This document shows, in pieces, positions 39,692 to 51,400 of a DNA stretch of 64,000 nt. Both the position numbers and the translations under genes were made by a program. Below the pieces are notes generated by a model. The model worked only from the letters and a program-made list of their open reading frames with translations, did not search any database and was not told the origin of the DNA. Each line of letters begins with the position of its first letter. The first letter of the stretch is position 1. The stretch is from Ustilago trichophora (lineage: Eukaryota > Basidiomycota > Ustilaginomycetes > Ustilaginales > Ustilaginaceae), in the NCBI GenBank assembly GCA_900323505.1, contig OOIN01000006.1, positions 1 through 64,000 of the forward strand, written 5' to 3'.

Positions 39692-42600
39692 CTACAAAAA
39701 TCCACTCTCCTGCAAAAGCCGCGCGATCTTCTCGTCCTCCCTCTCCCTTGGTTCCAACGCCAGACTCTGCTCGTAGAGATCATCTGCCGATCTGGCATCA
39801 ACCAGATTGGCTTCAATGTACTTTTCCAATGCTGGAACCACAGCCAGATTGTACGGCGTACTCTGATGGATCGTAATCTCCCGGATCACCTCTGCCGTCT
39901 TTTGACGCTTGCCGAAATTGATCAGTTGATCGTTTTCCTTTAAGCGGTCACGATTTCCATCCTCGATAAAAGTCAGGTCTCCAAGGTATCGACCGAGGAA
40001 AGGTACGCAAGGAGGGTTGAGCTTGTGGATTGTCTCTCGATAGTTGGCCCAGTTGCGAGAGGCCGACATGAGGGTTTCGAGGGATTCAAAGACCAAGACG
40101 TGCTTCTGGGCGACTGCGTCCCAGGTTCGACGTAAGCGATGGATTGGGGCAGTGCTGAGAGCGGAGACGATGGCCCACATCCCCGAAAAGTTGTTTAGCG
40201 CCCGACAACGGTCTGCAATCGAAATAAAGTGCTTGATCAACGCGGCTCTCTTCTTGAGATCTTCTTGCTGAAGGATGGTCTCTGCTACCCAAGCAGAGAT
40301 GCGGTTGTGCGTGTTAATGCTCTCCATGATGCCCTTTGCGTGGACATCGTTGCCCGGCTTGGTCCACTTCAGACCCAAACATTCGGCAGGCTTCACCTTG
40401 TTGTACAAGCGACTCTCGATCAGCGTCAGCTGTCGCGCGAGCTCGAGCGGATCAATCTCGAGGAACTTGAGCTTCTTCAAATTCTTTGGCAGGATCGGAG
40501 GAGGGGCGCTGTTCGGGAGCACCATCTTGCGGATCATCTGCTCTCCATCGCCATGCCGTCTTTCGACCAGTCGCTGCAGATGTTGGGAAGGCGCCTTCAT
40601 CGACGCTGCCTCGCCCATCTCCTCCACTGCGAAGCGACGCACCTGGTCCAAGTACGGCTCGTCTTCACCTTCGTAAAAGTGCATCTCGAGCCACATCTTG
40701 AGCACGTTGAACACTCGCAATCGGATGGGGATTTGCTTCTTCTCGGTCCACAGCGTCAGCTCTTCCTCGTTCAGCCCCTCAGGTGGGAGGATGCGGAATC
40801 GCTGCGCCAGCAGATCCAACAGCGTCTGTGTCGTTGTGAAAGAGCGGTAGGTCATCAGGAACGTGTTGTTGAACGAAGCGTCGAACGAATTGTGCATCGT
40901 CAACCTCGCCAGCAATGCTTCCAAGGTAGCTCCCTTGACAGATCCGTCCTGAGCAATGACAATGTCGTCACCCATATAGTCTGGCTCCAGGAACCACGGC
41001 ACCTCGTCCTCCTTGCGTCGTGCCATTGTCGAGGCAGTATTGGCGCTGTTCTCGCTGTCCTGCGTCAAGGTCTGCGTCAGAGGAGCATCGTCACCCAGCA
41101 GTCTACGGAGCTTGCCGCTGCCAGTGCGGATCGACTCGCCGTCCTCATCGATGCTCTCTGCAGTGTGACCGTCGACCAAAGTGCCCCTGCGACTCAAGAT
41201 CCTGCTGGAAGAGTCGGTATAGGAACGCAACGATTGCGCGGATCCACCTGTGGTGACCGAAGTGGAACGCTGTCGGTAGCTGCTTGAAGCTTGAGTTGAG
41301 CCAGCACGACCGGGAGCGAGGCTGGTGACAGGTGAGTTAGACGTCGAGCCCATCGTAGCTCGGCTGCCTGATCTCGCCCTTGGACCATTCGGTACAGCAA
41401 TTCCGGGACCGAGGTACATGAACTCGGCTTCTTCCTCCGGTTCTTCGCCATTGCTCCTGCCGTACCGCGCCATCTCCTCCACTTCCTCGTGCAGGCCGTT
41501 ACTGGTAGTGTTGACTTTGCGAGAGAAGACGCCCATCGCAGGCATCGCGACGCCGTCCTCCGAGCCATAAACGGAAGCACGAGCTCCGAGGAAGGGAGAT
41601 GCATCCCTGAGCTGCTCTTCCGCCACTTTCGACAGGTCTTCGAGAGTCTTGACGACTGCGGACGACAGCTTGACGAGGTTCAGAGCTTTCTTCTCCGCCA
41701 CATCGACGCTCGACGGCGATGCAGTGTCGATCGTTGCCTTGGAAACAGTGCTCTGCTCCTGTGCGGTCAAGAAGAGAAAACAAGAAGCATCGTAGGCGGC
41801 TTGCTTGAGAACCACAAGGCGTCGCATAAGATCTCGCGCCGTGACTGCGTTGGCAGCGTTTCGTTCGTTGATCGGCGAAGTCCTAGCTTCCTTGGCATTC
41901 GGTCCATCGATGTCGAGACACGAGGCGAGGTCGATACTCTCAACGAGAGCCTCGAGAGCGCTGTACCGGGACAGTACCGATGTTGCGACACCGGTGGCAG
42001 TCTTCGACGCCGCAACGGATTCTTTCGCGGCTTCAAGCAGACCGAGGATGTGTTGCAGCTGTTTGATCATCTGCTGATCCAATCGCTTCTCTGGGATCCG
42101 GCGCAACGTGAGCAGACCTCGCACCACTGCCGACTCTGCATCCCTGCGGTGGTCGAACGGATTGGTGCTCTTTGCACCCTTGCTCTCTGCCTTAATGAGG
42201 CCAACTTCGTACTTGGACGGCAGCACGAAGCCGTTGCCCAGCCAACCGGCAGCCATTCCACTGCCGAAAGAGGTAGGCCCGATGCCGTTGAGACCAAGGT
42301 CGCTCTCAAAGCTGCCTTCGACCCGGCGCAGCCATCCTCGACTGTGCGGAGCTCCGAGTGCAGTACTCCTGAACTTTTCAGCCTCTGAGCTGAGGCTTTG
42401 GAGCGTGCGCATGAGCTCCAATGCATCTTCACGCAGTCGCTGCCGGCACTGATAGAGCTTCGAAAACACATCCGCATCCAGATCAGTCATGGTACTCTCC
42501 ATGCCCGAAGTAGGCGAGGAAGCCAGGGTGACAGTGTGATCAATGACCTGACGCGAGGAAAGCACGAGCTTGGAAACGACCGCATTGAGTTTGCGTCCGA

Positions 42601-44827
42601 CGGGATGGAGACCGCCTGGAATAGGTGCAACCGAGTCCTTGGGAGTGACACCGAACATGTGGAGAGAAGCTGCATCGGAACCCTGTGTCGAAGTGTAGAG
42701 GGTGTGTAGTACCTTGGAATACAGATGGAGGCTCATCTCTGTCTCTGATGGGGATCTGAGACTCTCCACCTCTGCTGCGTCTGTTGTGGAAACAAGCTTG
42801 GATATGGAAGCAAGATCGCTGCCCGAGAGCGAGAGAGATCCAGTGGCGTACAGCACCTCTCTGATGGCCGCCACCACGCTTGCTGTGGCATGTGCCAGTC
42901 TTGGTAGATACACTCCACCGCCGAGGGGGCTCCAAAGGGATGCATCCGACTCCGCCAGACCGTTGGTGCCAATCTGCTCGGTTGCAATGGCTGCGAGTTG
43001 CCGAATGACTTCGTTGGCTCGACGGACGAGCGAGCTGACGGGCCGCACCTGTGCTGGTGCCAGGGCCTTTTGAAGCTCGTAAGCCGCGGTCTCTTCGTGA
43101 AGCAATGTGGAGGGCGAGATCTTTGGTGGTGACAGCACTGGGTGATGAGCAAATGCAGCGAGACTTGACGCCGTGCTGCCATTGCGGTTGGCATCAGATG
43201 CATTCGTCTTGGGCGGCTTTCCTGGCAAGCGCGGATTCATGTCGCCATCGAGATCCGACTCATCCGAGTCGAGATTGAGCGCCGAAATGCCTTGGGTGAC
43301 GTTGAGACCTGCGCCCAGACTCGGAGCTCCTTTGGTGTGCTCGATGGGTGCAACTGCAGGTACTGTCGAATGCCTCGGTGAGCGACTGCGCGGGGTGACG
43401 TTGGAAAGAATGGTGAGTTTGGTCTTGGCATCTGCATGGTTCCAGCGGATCTCACTGGTGGAGCGATGAACGTAAAAAAAGTACTTTTCGTCGTCGGTAA
43501 GCCGCAATCTCCAAGGCTTTGGCACAGTGGACGGATCTGGCATGCGGTCGGCCGTGTTGCTGCTAGGTGCGCGAACGGGTGCGGTGCCGTTGTGGAAGAT
43601 GGCGGTGTTGCTGCTGTTTGCGGAGGATGGACGCGATTCTCCGCTGGTTCCTAAGGATGTGGGTCTGCTGCGGTCGGGACCGAGATGATTCGAGTCGTAC
43701 AGGTCTTTGCGAGAATCCGCCGAGCTGTTGTGGCCTGATGACGATCCACGAAGCATGGGTTGCGGTTGCAATCTGCTGGAGGAGGAGGAGGAGGAGGATT
43801 CTGGTGCGATATCGGCTTGAGATACGGTGCCGTCTGTGGGCATTTGCGAAGAGGTGGCGCCTGTGCGTGTGTTGTAAAAGACGGTTTGTCCAGGTTGAGA
43901 AGACTTTTGAACCCAGATGTCGCCGCCGGACAGATGAGCCTGTGATCCCGTAGCTGCTCTTGGCCTTGCTGTAGCCGCAGCTGCTGCTGCAGCGAGAGAG
44001 GGAGATGCCCTGGAGCTGGCTTCGACAGGATTCGAGACGGATGCAGCTCTTGCCCTTTCGCGCTCGAGTGCCAGTTGTTGCTCTGACAAGGAGGACGCGG
44101 CCAAATGCGAGCCGGTCGCTGTCGGAGCTGCTAGGCGAGGGTAGCCCGGAAGGCCAAATTGAGCCGAAAGCGTGTTGGCTGAAGAGGCCGCAGCGGGTCG
44201 GTAGGGTGACGCTTCGGGCTGATGCATGACAGGAGTGTCGTTGAGGTGAGGGCTAGCTGGGTCGAACATGCGCCTCCTTGGGTCGAGCATGGCAGCTTCT
44301 GCAAGTTGACTGAAGGCGTCGCTGTTGCCGATGCCATCACCTTTGATGAGGGCCTGAAGACCGTCAAAGCCAGCACCAAAGCCGAGGCGGGAGAAAGAGT
44401 CGGATTCGGTTGAAGGCTGGGAGGAGAGGCCCAAGCTGTACTGGGCGTGCATCTGTGCGCGCGTCATGAGCTCGACTTCGGCCTCGTGATCGGAGATGGG
44501 CTCTACATAGTTGGAGGGGAACCAGCCACGCACCTGATTATCGAGGAGACCATCCCACCAACCGGACTCGAGTTGAGTCAAAACCTCGATGAGAGCGCCT
44601 TTCTGGAAGGAGAGCGAGCTTGCATCGTTGGACTCAAAGTCGTAGAGCGCACGGACAAAGAAGGATGGTGGTTCATCGGAATCGTCGCCGGTGCTGGGCG
44701 CTTGTTGGTCCATGATGGAAGGGTATGGGAGACGTGCTTGTGAAGAGTGATTCTGGGTGTAGGCGAGATCGCTGCCGAAAGAAGCAGTCGAGGCGGAGGT
44801 CATGACAAGGATGGCGGGCGAACGCAA
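39692..44827 (-). CDS. Cdc25-type Ras guanine-nucleotide exchange factor with SH3 and WW-like modules
   Basis: 1711 residues; alternative starts are Met 9 and Met 39 (MDQQAPSTGDD). An SH3 domain covers 57-112 (ALYDFESNDASSLSFQKGAL, WWDGLLDNQVRGWFPSNYV). Two WW-like segments follow: IWVQKSSQPGQTVFYNTRTG, which lacks the second Trp, and WRLRLTDDEKYFFYVHRSTS ending EIRW. After a long disordered and helical middle come the RasGEF N-domain (LEALLARLTMHNSFDASF, TYRSFTTTQTLLDLL) and the catalytic domain in the last 260 residues (DPLELARQLTLIESRLYNKV, NFSGMWAIVSAL, PFLGRYLGDLTFIEDGN). It promotes GDP-GTP exchange on Ras, which in fungi feeds the cAMP/PKA and MAPK pathways of morphogenesis. Domain order matches yeast Cdc25. 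Confidence 0.95.
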   Translation of the reverse strand: MRSPAILVMTSASTASFGSDLAYTQNHSSQARLPYPSIMDQQAPSTGDDSDEPPSFFVRALYDFESNDASSLSFQKGALIEVLTQLESGWWDGLLDNQVRGWFPSNYVEPISDHEAEVELMTRAQMHAQYSLGLSSQPSTESDSFSRLGFGAGFDGLQALIKGDGIGNSDAFSQLAEAAMLDPRRRMFDPASPHLNDTPVMHQPEASPYRPAAASSANTLSAQFGLPGYPRLAAPTATGSHLAASSLSEQQLALERERARAASVSNPVEASSRASPSLAAAAAAATARPRAATGSQAHLSGGDIWVQKSSQPGQTVFYNTRTGATSSQMPTDGTVSQADIAPESSSSSSSSRLQPQPMLRGSSSGHNSSADSRKDLYDSNHLGPDRSRPTSLGTSGESRPSSANSSNTAIFHNGTAPVRAPSSNTADRMPDPSTVPKPWRLRLTDDEKYFFYVHRSTSEIRWNHADAKTKLTILSNVTPRSRSPRHSTVPAVAPIEHTKGAPSLGAGLNVTQGISALNLDSDESDLDGDMNPRLPGKPPKTNASDANRNGSTASSLAAFAHHPVLSPPKISPSTLLHEETAAYELQKALAPAQVRPVSSLVRRANEVIRQLAAIATEQIGTNGLAESDASLWSPLGGGVYLPRLAHATASVVAAIREVLYATGSLSLSGSDLASISKLVSTTDAAEVESLRSPSETEMSLHLYSKVLHTLYTSTQGSDAASLHMFGVTPKDSVAPIPGGLHPVGRKLNAVVSKLVLSSRQVIDHTVTLASSPTSGMESTMTDLDADVFSKLYQCRQRLREDALELMRTLQSLSSEAEKFRSTALGAPHSRGWLRRVEGSFESDLGLNGIGPTSFGSGMAAGWLGNGFVLPSKYEVGLIKAESKGAKSTNPFDHRRDAESAVVRGLLTLRRIPEKRLDQQMIKQLQHILGLLEAAKESVAASKTATGVATSVLSRYSALEALVESIDLASCLDIDGPNAKEARTSPINERNAANAVTARDLMRRLVVLKQAAYDASCFLFLTAQEQSTVSKATIDTASPSSVDVAEKKALNLVKLSSAVVKTLEDLSKVAEEQLRDASPFLGARASVYGSEDGVAMPAMGVFSRKVNTTSNGLHEEVEEMARYGRSNGEEPEEEAEFMYLGPGIAVPNGPRARSGSRATMGSTSNSPVTSLAPGRAGSTQASSSYRQRSTSVTTGGSAQSLRSYTDSSSRILSRRGTLVDGHTAESIDEDGESIRTGSGKLRRLLGDDAPLTQTLTQDSENSANTASTMARRKEDEVPWFLEPDYMGDDIVIAQDGSVKGATLEALLARLTMHNSFDASFNNTFLMTYRSFTTTQTLLDLLAQRFRILPPEGLNEEELTLWTEKKQIPIRLRVFNVLKMWLEMHFYEGEDEPYLDQVRRFAVEEMGEAASMKAPSQHLQRLVERRHGDGEQMIRKMVLPNSAPPPILPKNLKKLKFLEIDPLELARQLTLIESRLYNKVKPAECLGLKWTKPGNDVHAKGIMESINTHNRISAWVAETILQQEDLKKRAALIKHFISIADRCRALNNFSGMWAIVSALSTAPIHRLRRTWDAVAQKHVLVFESLETLMSASRNWANYRETIHKLNPPCVPFLGRYLGDLTFIEDGNRDRLKENDQLINFGKRQKTAEVIREITIHQSTPYNLAVVPALEKYIEANLVDARSADDLYEQSLALEPREREDEKIARLLQESGFL

Positions 44828-46721
44828 GGTGGTTGGAGCTCTTGATGAAATTAGAAGCGCCAGTGTGCGTCAGAGCCAAGTAGGTGCTTGAGGGGAAAGA
44901 TTGTGGATCCGATCGATGCAGACAAGTCAGAGGCGACTTGCGTGGGCGGTAGGTGTAGTTGATCGAAGGAGCGGAAAGAGATTCTTGGCCATGGATGCTG
45001 GAGTACGCGTATCTGGAGGGTTTGGATTGATGAATGAGATGAGCAGCCGAGGTGGTGGCTGAAAGGTTGAAGAAAGTCGTAAAGAGGACGTTGCTTGGGC
45101 TGAGGTGGACTGACCGACCAAGGCCGAGGAGAGCGAGCAGGGCAGAGCAGGGCAGAGCAGAGAGCTAGGCAGAGCTTGGCGCGTGGTGGATAGTGGGTTG
45201 TGGGCTTTAGCGTAGTGAGTTCGGCAATGTGCTGTGTAATAGTGCCGGTTTGGGTGAATGAGACTGATAGCGTAGTGGGTGAATGAGACTGATTTCTGCG
45301 GTGGCCGACCGACGCAGAGGAAGCTGGGAGATGGAGAATCTGGAGCTATCGCGAGATGAAGGCGGAAATCAAGGCAGCAACGAGTCGAACCACAACGAGA
45401 CTGCGAGTGGTGGTTGTATATCGAAGTCGAGGTTGATGGCGATGGCGATGATGATGATGGTGGTGGTGGTGGTGGTGGTGGTGATGCTGAATTGGAGCTC
45501 AATTGTGAGTTGGATTGGGTGTGACGAGAATGTGAACAGGGTCTTTCTTTGTTGTACAGTCACACACTTTTTGAGTGCTTGGCGATGGCGATTAGAGTGT
45601 GACAAGAGAGAGGGGAGAGAGAGAGAGAGTGTGTGTGTGTGTGTGTGTGTGCGTGTGCTAGTAACTTGGTGCACAGCAGAAAAGCAGAGGTGTTTGCGTG
45701 TGCGTGCCTGTCTCCTTTTCTCTGCGCTTAGCGGCACTGCAGCAGCGTTTTGCTGAGAAAGAAACACTTTTCTTTTTTTTTTCTTTTTTTTCTGTTTCTT
45801 TTTCTTTTCAGAGTTGACAAGAGAGAGGAAGACGCATCGCAAATCTTGTGCTGTGTTTGTGCCGCTTTTATGGGTTGGTGCGGGGGGAGGGGCAGAATTG
45901 AGGTTCATACCAATCACAATCCAAACAGAGCTCAGTGTGGTCTGATTCCCTTTCAGGTCGATTTTCGATTCTTTTGCTGTTCCTTTGATGTTTTTGGTGC
46001 AAGGGTGCCAGTGGCACCACGCAACTCGTCCCACATCATCTTATACTCATCCCAGAACCAAATGTGAGTTCACACCAACAACCACATCTGACATGCGCAA
46101 TGCTAACTCGTTCTTGTCAACCACGCAACAAGCCGGCTAAGTGTGCCTTGCATCCGCTCTTCGAGCAGAGTCCATCCCAATCCCATCGCGTGCGCATCCA
46201 GGTCAAAGTGTGAGGCGAACTCTCTTTTTCTTTCCGCTTTCCTACTTTGGCACGCCGCTCCATCAAAGCGCCCAGCTCACCTTGAAATCTCAGCACACAT
46301 GACAAAATCCATCCTCTTCTTGATGCTCTCCACTCGTCATACCATCGTCCCACATATGAGACATGGCGCTACATTTCATGGTAGTGGTGGTCTCGTCACT
46401 TTCCTTTGCCTTCCGTCGGCTTGGCTCCCCACCGCTCACGACCCACGTGCTCAGTTGCAATCCCCACGAGATCTCCATCTTGTTTCTCGAGTGGCGGCCC
46501 CACCCGACCTTGATCACCTACTGCACTCTACTCTAGCTCGTCGCAATGCATCCTCTCAGTGACACTCCACACGCACAAAATCTCTTGTCAGAATACTTTT
46601 GCTTAGATCATACACGACAATGCTCGACTTCGACATCAAGGAAATCAGGCTAGATCCTATCCTGCAGGAGGTCGACCAGCCACCCAAGTCCAAGCAGTCA
46701 CCATACGTGCTTCTTCGCCGC
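44828..46721. other. Intergenic with simple repeats
   Basis: About 1.9 kb between the RasGEF start and the SEC66 stop. It contains GAT/GGT repeats (45439-45485), a GA-then-GT run (45613-45650) and a T-rich pyrimidine tract (45767-45810). Open frames here are repeat-driven and show no domain. Confidence 0.55.
45613..45650. repeat. Compound (GA)n(GT)n microsatellite
   Basis: GAGAGAGAGAGAG passes directly into GTGTGTGTGTGTGTG in the spacer upstream of the RasGEF gene. Confidence 0.9.
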
Positions 46722-47741
46722 TTATGCATCCTCCCCATCCTCCACAGTAGCCGTCTTCGAAGCCACTGCTTCGCTCTTGGTCGTCTCCTCTGCTGCTGTC
46801 ACCCGCGCTGCTGGCATCTCCGATGTCGTCTTCTCTTGCTGCTGTTGCGCCTGAGCCTCGTGCTGCGCCTGTGCCTGTTCCTGCAGAGCCTGTAGCTGAG
46901 CACGAGCCTGCATCAACAGCGCCGCCTGTTGAGGTGGCAGGTTGGGTGGCAGTGGTCCTTGCATCAGAGCCGCCAGTTGGGCCGGGTGCAGCTGCATTCC
47001 GTTGGGCAAAGTTACGCGAGCGTCGGCTCCAGATCCGGTCATAGGAAGACTAATTCCAGGTCCATTCCCCTCCGGTCCTCCTGCACCAGCAGCCATCGGT
47101 CCCATCGGTCCCATCGGCCCACCAGCTCCACCTTGAGGTCCTTGTCCCGGCTGAACTTCGATCTTGGTTCCTGGCGGCGTAACCAACGGAGGCAATTCCA
47201 CCGTCGCCTTGGGCACCGGCTTGCCAGCATCCTCCAGTTTCTTGACCTCGGCCGCACGTTGGCGCTGAATCTCGTAGTAGATCTCCTTGTGCTTCAAGTG
47301 CGCCACCATCTCGCTCGCCGTTGGAAAGATGAGTTGGCCCCAGCCTTCCCGGAAAGTATTCGCCTCCGAGACAACGTCCAAGATTTCAGCTTCGAGCTCC
47401 TTCTCGGCAAGAGTGAATCGAGCCATGGTTTCGTCTCCGATCGAACCCTTTTGCAGCAAAGTGCCGAGCGCTTGCTTGTCGTCCCGCATGCGCATGATTC
47501 GGCGCACATCCGTCATGGCCCTATTCAGCAAGGCCGCCTTCAGCACCTCTTCTGGTGCAGGCGGGTCCGCAGCAACGAGGGTCTGATAGATATCCCGCGC
47601 TTCATGACCTTCAGGAAACCAAGGCTGGTACGACTTGGCCATGTTGAGCGCTGATCGACGGCGATAGATGCGCGAGAATACCAGCATCGACACAACCAGC
47701 GTGGCCACGTAGCCAATGGGGACAAATATCGAGAGCGCCAT
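46722..47741 (-). CDS. SEC66: Sec66 (Sec71), Sec62/63 translocon subunit
   Basis: 339 residues. A single N-terminal membrane segment covers 6-22 (VPIGYVATLVVSMLVFS), followed by RIYRRR. The conserved core is YQPWFPEGHEARDIYQTL, VLKAALLNRAMTDVRRI, SIGDETMARFTLAEKELEAE and EGWGQLIFPTASEM. Sec66 is a fungal-specific ER membrane protein of the Sec62-Sec63-Sec66-Sec72 complex for post-translational import. The family core is about 200 residues. Here an extra Gly/Pro/Met- then Gln/Ala-rich tail of about 140 residues is added, with a helical stretch LMQARAQLQALQEQAQAQ. Confidence 0.9.
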   Translation of the reverse strand: MALSIFVPIGYVATLVVSMLVFSRIYRRRSALNMAKSYQPWFPEGHEARDIYQTLVAADPPAPEEVLKAALLNRAMTDVRRIMRMRDDKQALGTLLQKGSIGDETMARFTLAEKELEAEILDVVSEANTFREGWGQLIFPTASEMVAHLKHKEIYYEIQRQRAAEVKKLEDAGKPVPKATVELPPLVTPPGTKIEVQPGQGPQGGAGGPMGPMGPMAAGAGGPEGNGPGISLPMTGSGADARVTLPNGMQLHPAQLAALMQGPLPPNLPPQQAALLMQARAQLQALQEQAQAQHEAQAQQQQEKTTSEMPAARVTAAEETTKSEAVASKTATVEDGEDA

Positions 47742-48478
47742 CTTGCAGCACTACACCGGATCGGTCTGCTGAAGCTTGTGTGTCTGATGATAGAAGGACC
47801 TGTTGAGTTGCTGTGCGACGATGCTCGGCGTCTTCGTCCAAGTTCCAGTGCAGACACAGGGCTGAGTTGAAACGAGCAATCAGCTGCGTCGAACAATGTG
47901 AGGGGACAATCTAGCAAGTCGAGCGGAGTGTGATGGTAGTGGTGATAAGTGACGGAGGCAACAATCGAAAGCGAATCCCTGGCTCGGGTGCGGTTGGTGG
48001 GATTTTGCAGCCCTTGCATCCAATGCGCCAAATTGGACCGTGACACGACGACAGCTGGACACTTTGGCCACCAAATCTTCTTCTCGCGCGGCATGGGTCG
48101 GGATCTACACGTGTCACTCTCAGAGGCTCTTCTTTTTTTTTTCTAAGCAGCGATTTTGATACGATCTAACGCCTTTGAAAATACCGTCGAGTCTACGCTC
48201 CTGCCAGATTTGCAGGGCATGACTGACTCCTTCCTGACAATTCTTCTCAAAAGCAGCCGCGCAATTCAAAGAGACGCAATACAGTCGAAACAGTTCTGGA
48301 CTAGAGATTGTGATAGGAATACAGATGCGAGTGCAAAAAGAATAGAGGCTGCTTAGAAATGCCTGAAGAGTGAGGTAGGTCCAAATCACGGTGTTGGTTT
48401 TGTGGTGTTGGGAAGTAATCCACTGTATATGTGACCTCATCGTATCGTGGTGTCGATTGACTTTGTGTCGCTGCTCCT
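47742..48478. other. Intergenic
   Basis: About 740 bases between the SEC66 start and the kinase stop. No coding or RNA feature supported. Confidence 0.55.
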
Positions 48479-51400
48479 TCAGCCCTTTCCCCGACCGCTT
48501 CCACCAGCAGCAGCCTCCTTCTTCATCAGTATGAGTTGCTCCAGCTCTTTACAAACCTCGGTCATGCTCGGTCGATTCTTCGGCGTCTGATCCCACATGC
48601 GATCGAGTAAATCGACGATCTCGCCGCCAAACTGACGACGGATGAACCCGGTGTACGGCCTTTGCCGCTTCTGCCCGACATCTTGGTAGATCTGGTGCTC
48701 ATTCATCCCTTGGAACGGATACTTTTTCTCGGGCTGATGCCACTGCAGCGCCTCCCAAAAGGTCATGGCTGCTGACCAGACGTCAACTTTTTCGTTATAG
48801 TGAGGTTTGGGTACCCACAGTTCCACCGCCTGCCAGTTGACGGTGCCTACCAGCGACTTCATCATGGACCGAGAGGTGTTCTTGACACGAGCCAGGCCGA
48901 AGTCGTTGATCTTGGCTGTCTTGCGGCGAGTGATAAGCACATTGGTCGACTTGCAGTCACGGTGGATGATGGCTGGTGTGCGTGTATGAAGATACTCCAA
49001 CCCGCGAGCCGTCTCGAGCAGAATGCGGAACACCTCGGCGTCGCTGGGCGCCGGTGTATTGCGAATGTAGTCAAACAGATCGCCGTTGGAGCAGAGCTCG
49101 CTGACAATCATGCAAGGCACGTGTCGAGGATCCTCAGGGATGCTGACGCCAATGAAGCGTACAATGTTCTCGTGGCGTAAATCACGAAGTAGACTGAGCT
49201 CCTTGATGTCCATCTCGGTCAGCTGGTCACGAATGTCGGCAATGGCTACCTTGTTGATGCGTGTCTTCGAGATGCGGTACTTGCCCACGTAGACATCCTT
49301 GAACCCGCCCGACCCGATCTTTTCGAGCTTCTCCAGTTTAGAGGGAGGAATCTCTTTGTCGGTCAGATTGAGGCTCTCTAGGTCAAGACCATTGAGCTCA
49401 TCGACGCCATCGCCAGCTTGTGGCGGGTTAGCCTCGTCATTGTTGGACGTAAGCGGAGGTGTTGGCAGCTTGTCTGATGAGACGGCTTTGCCACGAGCGC
49501 GCAGGAGCAAGGGCTGGTCGCTGTCTGTGGCTGCTGGGTGCACATTGCTGTTTGCTCTCGTGTTGCGTCTTCGAGTTGGGGTGCGCTGCGCAGCCTTGAC
49601 AGACTCGTCTTCCGCAGTCGCCGTCGCCGTCGAAACGTCTGAACGCGTTTCATCTGCGTCTCCTTCATGCTCACTGTCGAAGCCATCCGCATTCGCAGCC
49701 TCGAGCTCCGTCAGCTGGTACCAGTCGAGCAGCTTCTTGATCAGATTGGCCTTCTTGTCGTCCTCATTGATGCCGATCTCGCGATGCAAACACAGTTGCT
49801 CGAGCTCAGACTTGCGAAGCCGCGTGAGCGTCGTAAAGGTCGGCTGCACCATGGCATTCTCGATGCCTTCGGAAGGGGCTGTGTCGCTCTCAGGGGACTC
49901 TGTGCGCTCCTTGCGACTGCGGCTAGTTGAAGCTGAGCGGTCGTCGCTCTCCATATCAACGTCGTCAGACTGCCCGTTCGCGGGCGCATGAGCCTCGCTG
50001 CTGCGGTGGAACGTGCCTGCAATCAATCGCAGTTTGCCATTGCGAAGCTTGCGGAACTTAGTCGGAGTGGGCGCATCATCGTCAGAAGTAGCCATGTCAT
50101 CGTCCTCGCCCTGTCCAATGATTCGCGATTCAACCTCAACTTCCGAAGGCAATTCGGCCGAAGCGCTGCGGCTGCGTGGCTGATGCGAGGTCAAGCTCGC
50201 ATCCGAGTCCGCAGTTGATCGCCTCGATCGCACTCCTTTCCGCGATCCCCGGCGTTTGACTGCACGGCTGTTCTCTACATTACTACGCAGAGTTATGGCA
50301 ACAGCCTCGTCGGACGAAGGATCCTCCATCCACTCATCTTCGGCCTGGCCGTTGCTTGCGTTTGAAGGTGCCGCGTTGAACTTGACGGATTTCTTGACGC
50401 GTTGGGTTCGATGACCAAGTTTGGGGGTAGCCATGGAATCTAGAGCCGCGAAGCTGGCGTCAGAAGCGCCAAAACCTCGAGTCTCAGCCTTCCGCCTTGA
50501 CGGCAAGCCTATGGTAAGCCGTGCAGTGCGCGATCGAGTCCTGATGGGCGAAGAAGCGACAAAGACATTGAGTTGATGTCTGTGCACGAAGGGAGAGTGA
50601 GATGTGTTGGAAGCACGTGAGCTTCGTCCGCCAAAGACAGACGAAGAGGTAGAAGTCGAGAACGCTTCAGATCCGTTGGCGATACGCAAGCGGCGTCCAA
50701 TGGCATCCCTCAAGCTCGTCTTGTCGCGCAGCTGACGGCGCGGTGCCTGATTCGTCTTCGAAGGCTCGAGCTCGTCAAACGTGGAAGAATCCATGCGACG
50801 AAGTGTAGCTTCACCCCTGACTTTGGCATGCGAGGAACGACCGGTGTGTCGCCTCGTGGTAGGAGAGCGAGGTGGTTCAGCTTCTGTCTCCTCGCCGCCA
50901 GCCTCGTTCGATGCATCGGTGAGATCTGCGTCACGGTCGTCTGCCGAGTTTGACGGCGAAGCACCTTGCGATCTCTTACCGATTCGATGTGAGGCTTGAT
51001 GGCTGGACGAACCCATCCAGAGCGCATCAATGTCTTCTGCATCTTCGTCGACGACACTGTCAGACTGTTCTGAGCTGTGTCCACCTCGCTGGTGGCGTCG
51101 TGTGGAGCCTAACGCGCGACGATTGCTGGATTGAGAGCGATCGAGTCGAGAACGGCAGGTGATGATCTGGTTGACGAGATCATGCTTGGTGAGCAGCTCA
51201 AGCGCTTCTTCAGTGGGAGCCGCATCCCAGGCGCCGGCTTTGACGCAGAGCTGGATGAGCTCGTCCTTGCGAAGTCGATGCAGCTGCCAGTTTGGTGCAC
51301 GAGAGATGAGTCGTGCATGCTCTGCTTCTTGGTCGTCCATGTCGGCACTGCCAGTGCTGCTGTGATCCGAATCGGGCGCAGCGCTCGAAGTGACTGCCCG

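Noticed and set aside
40229..41287. 352-codon plus-strand frame opposite the RasGEF catalytic region
   Set aside because: Antisense to a highly conserved domain; composition has no independent coding character.
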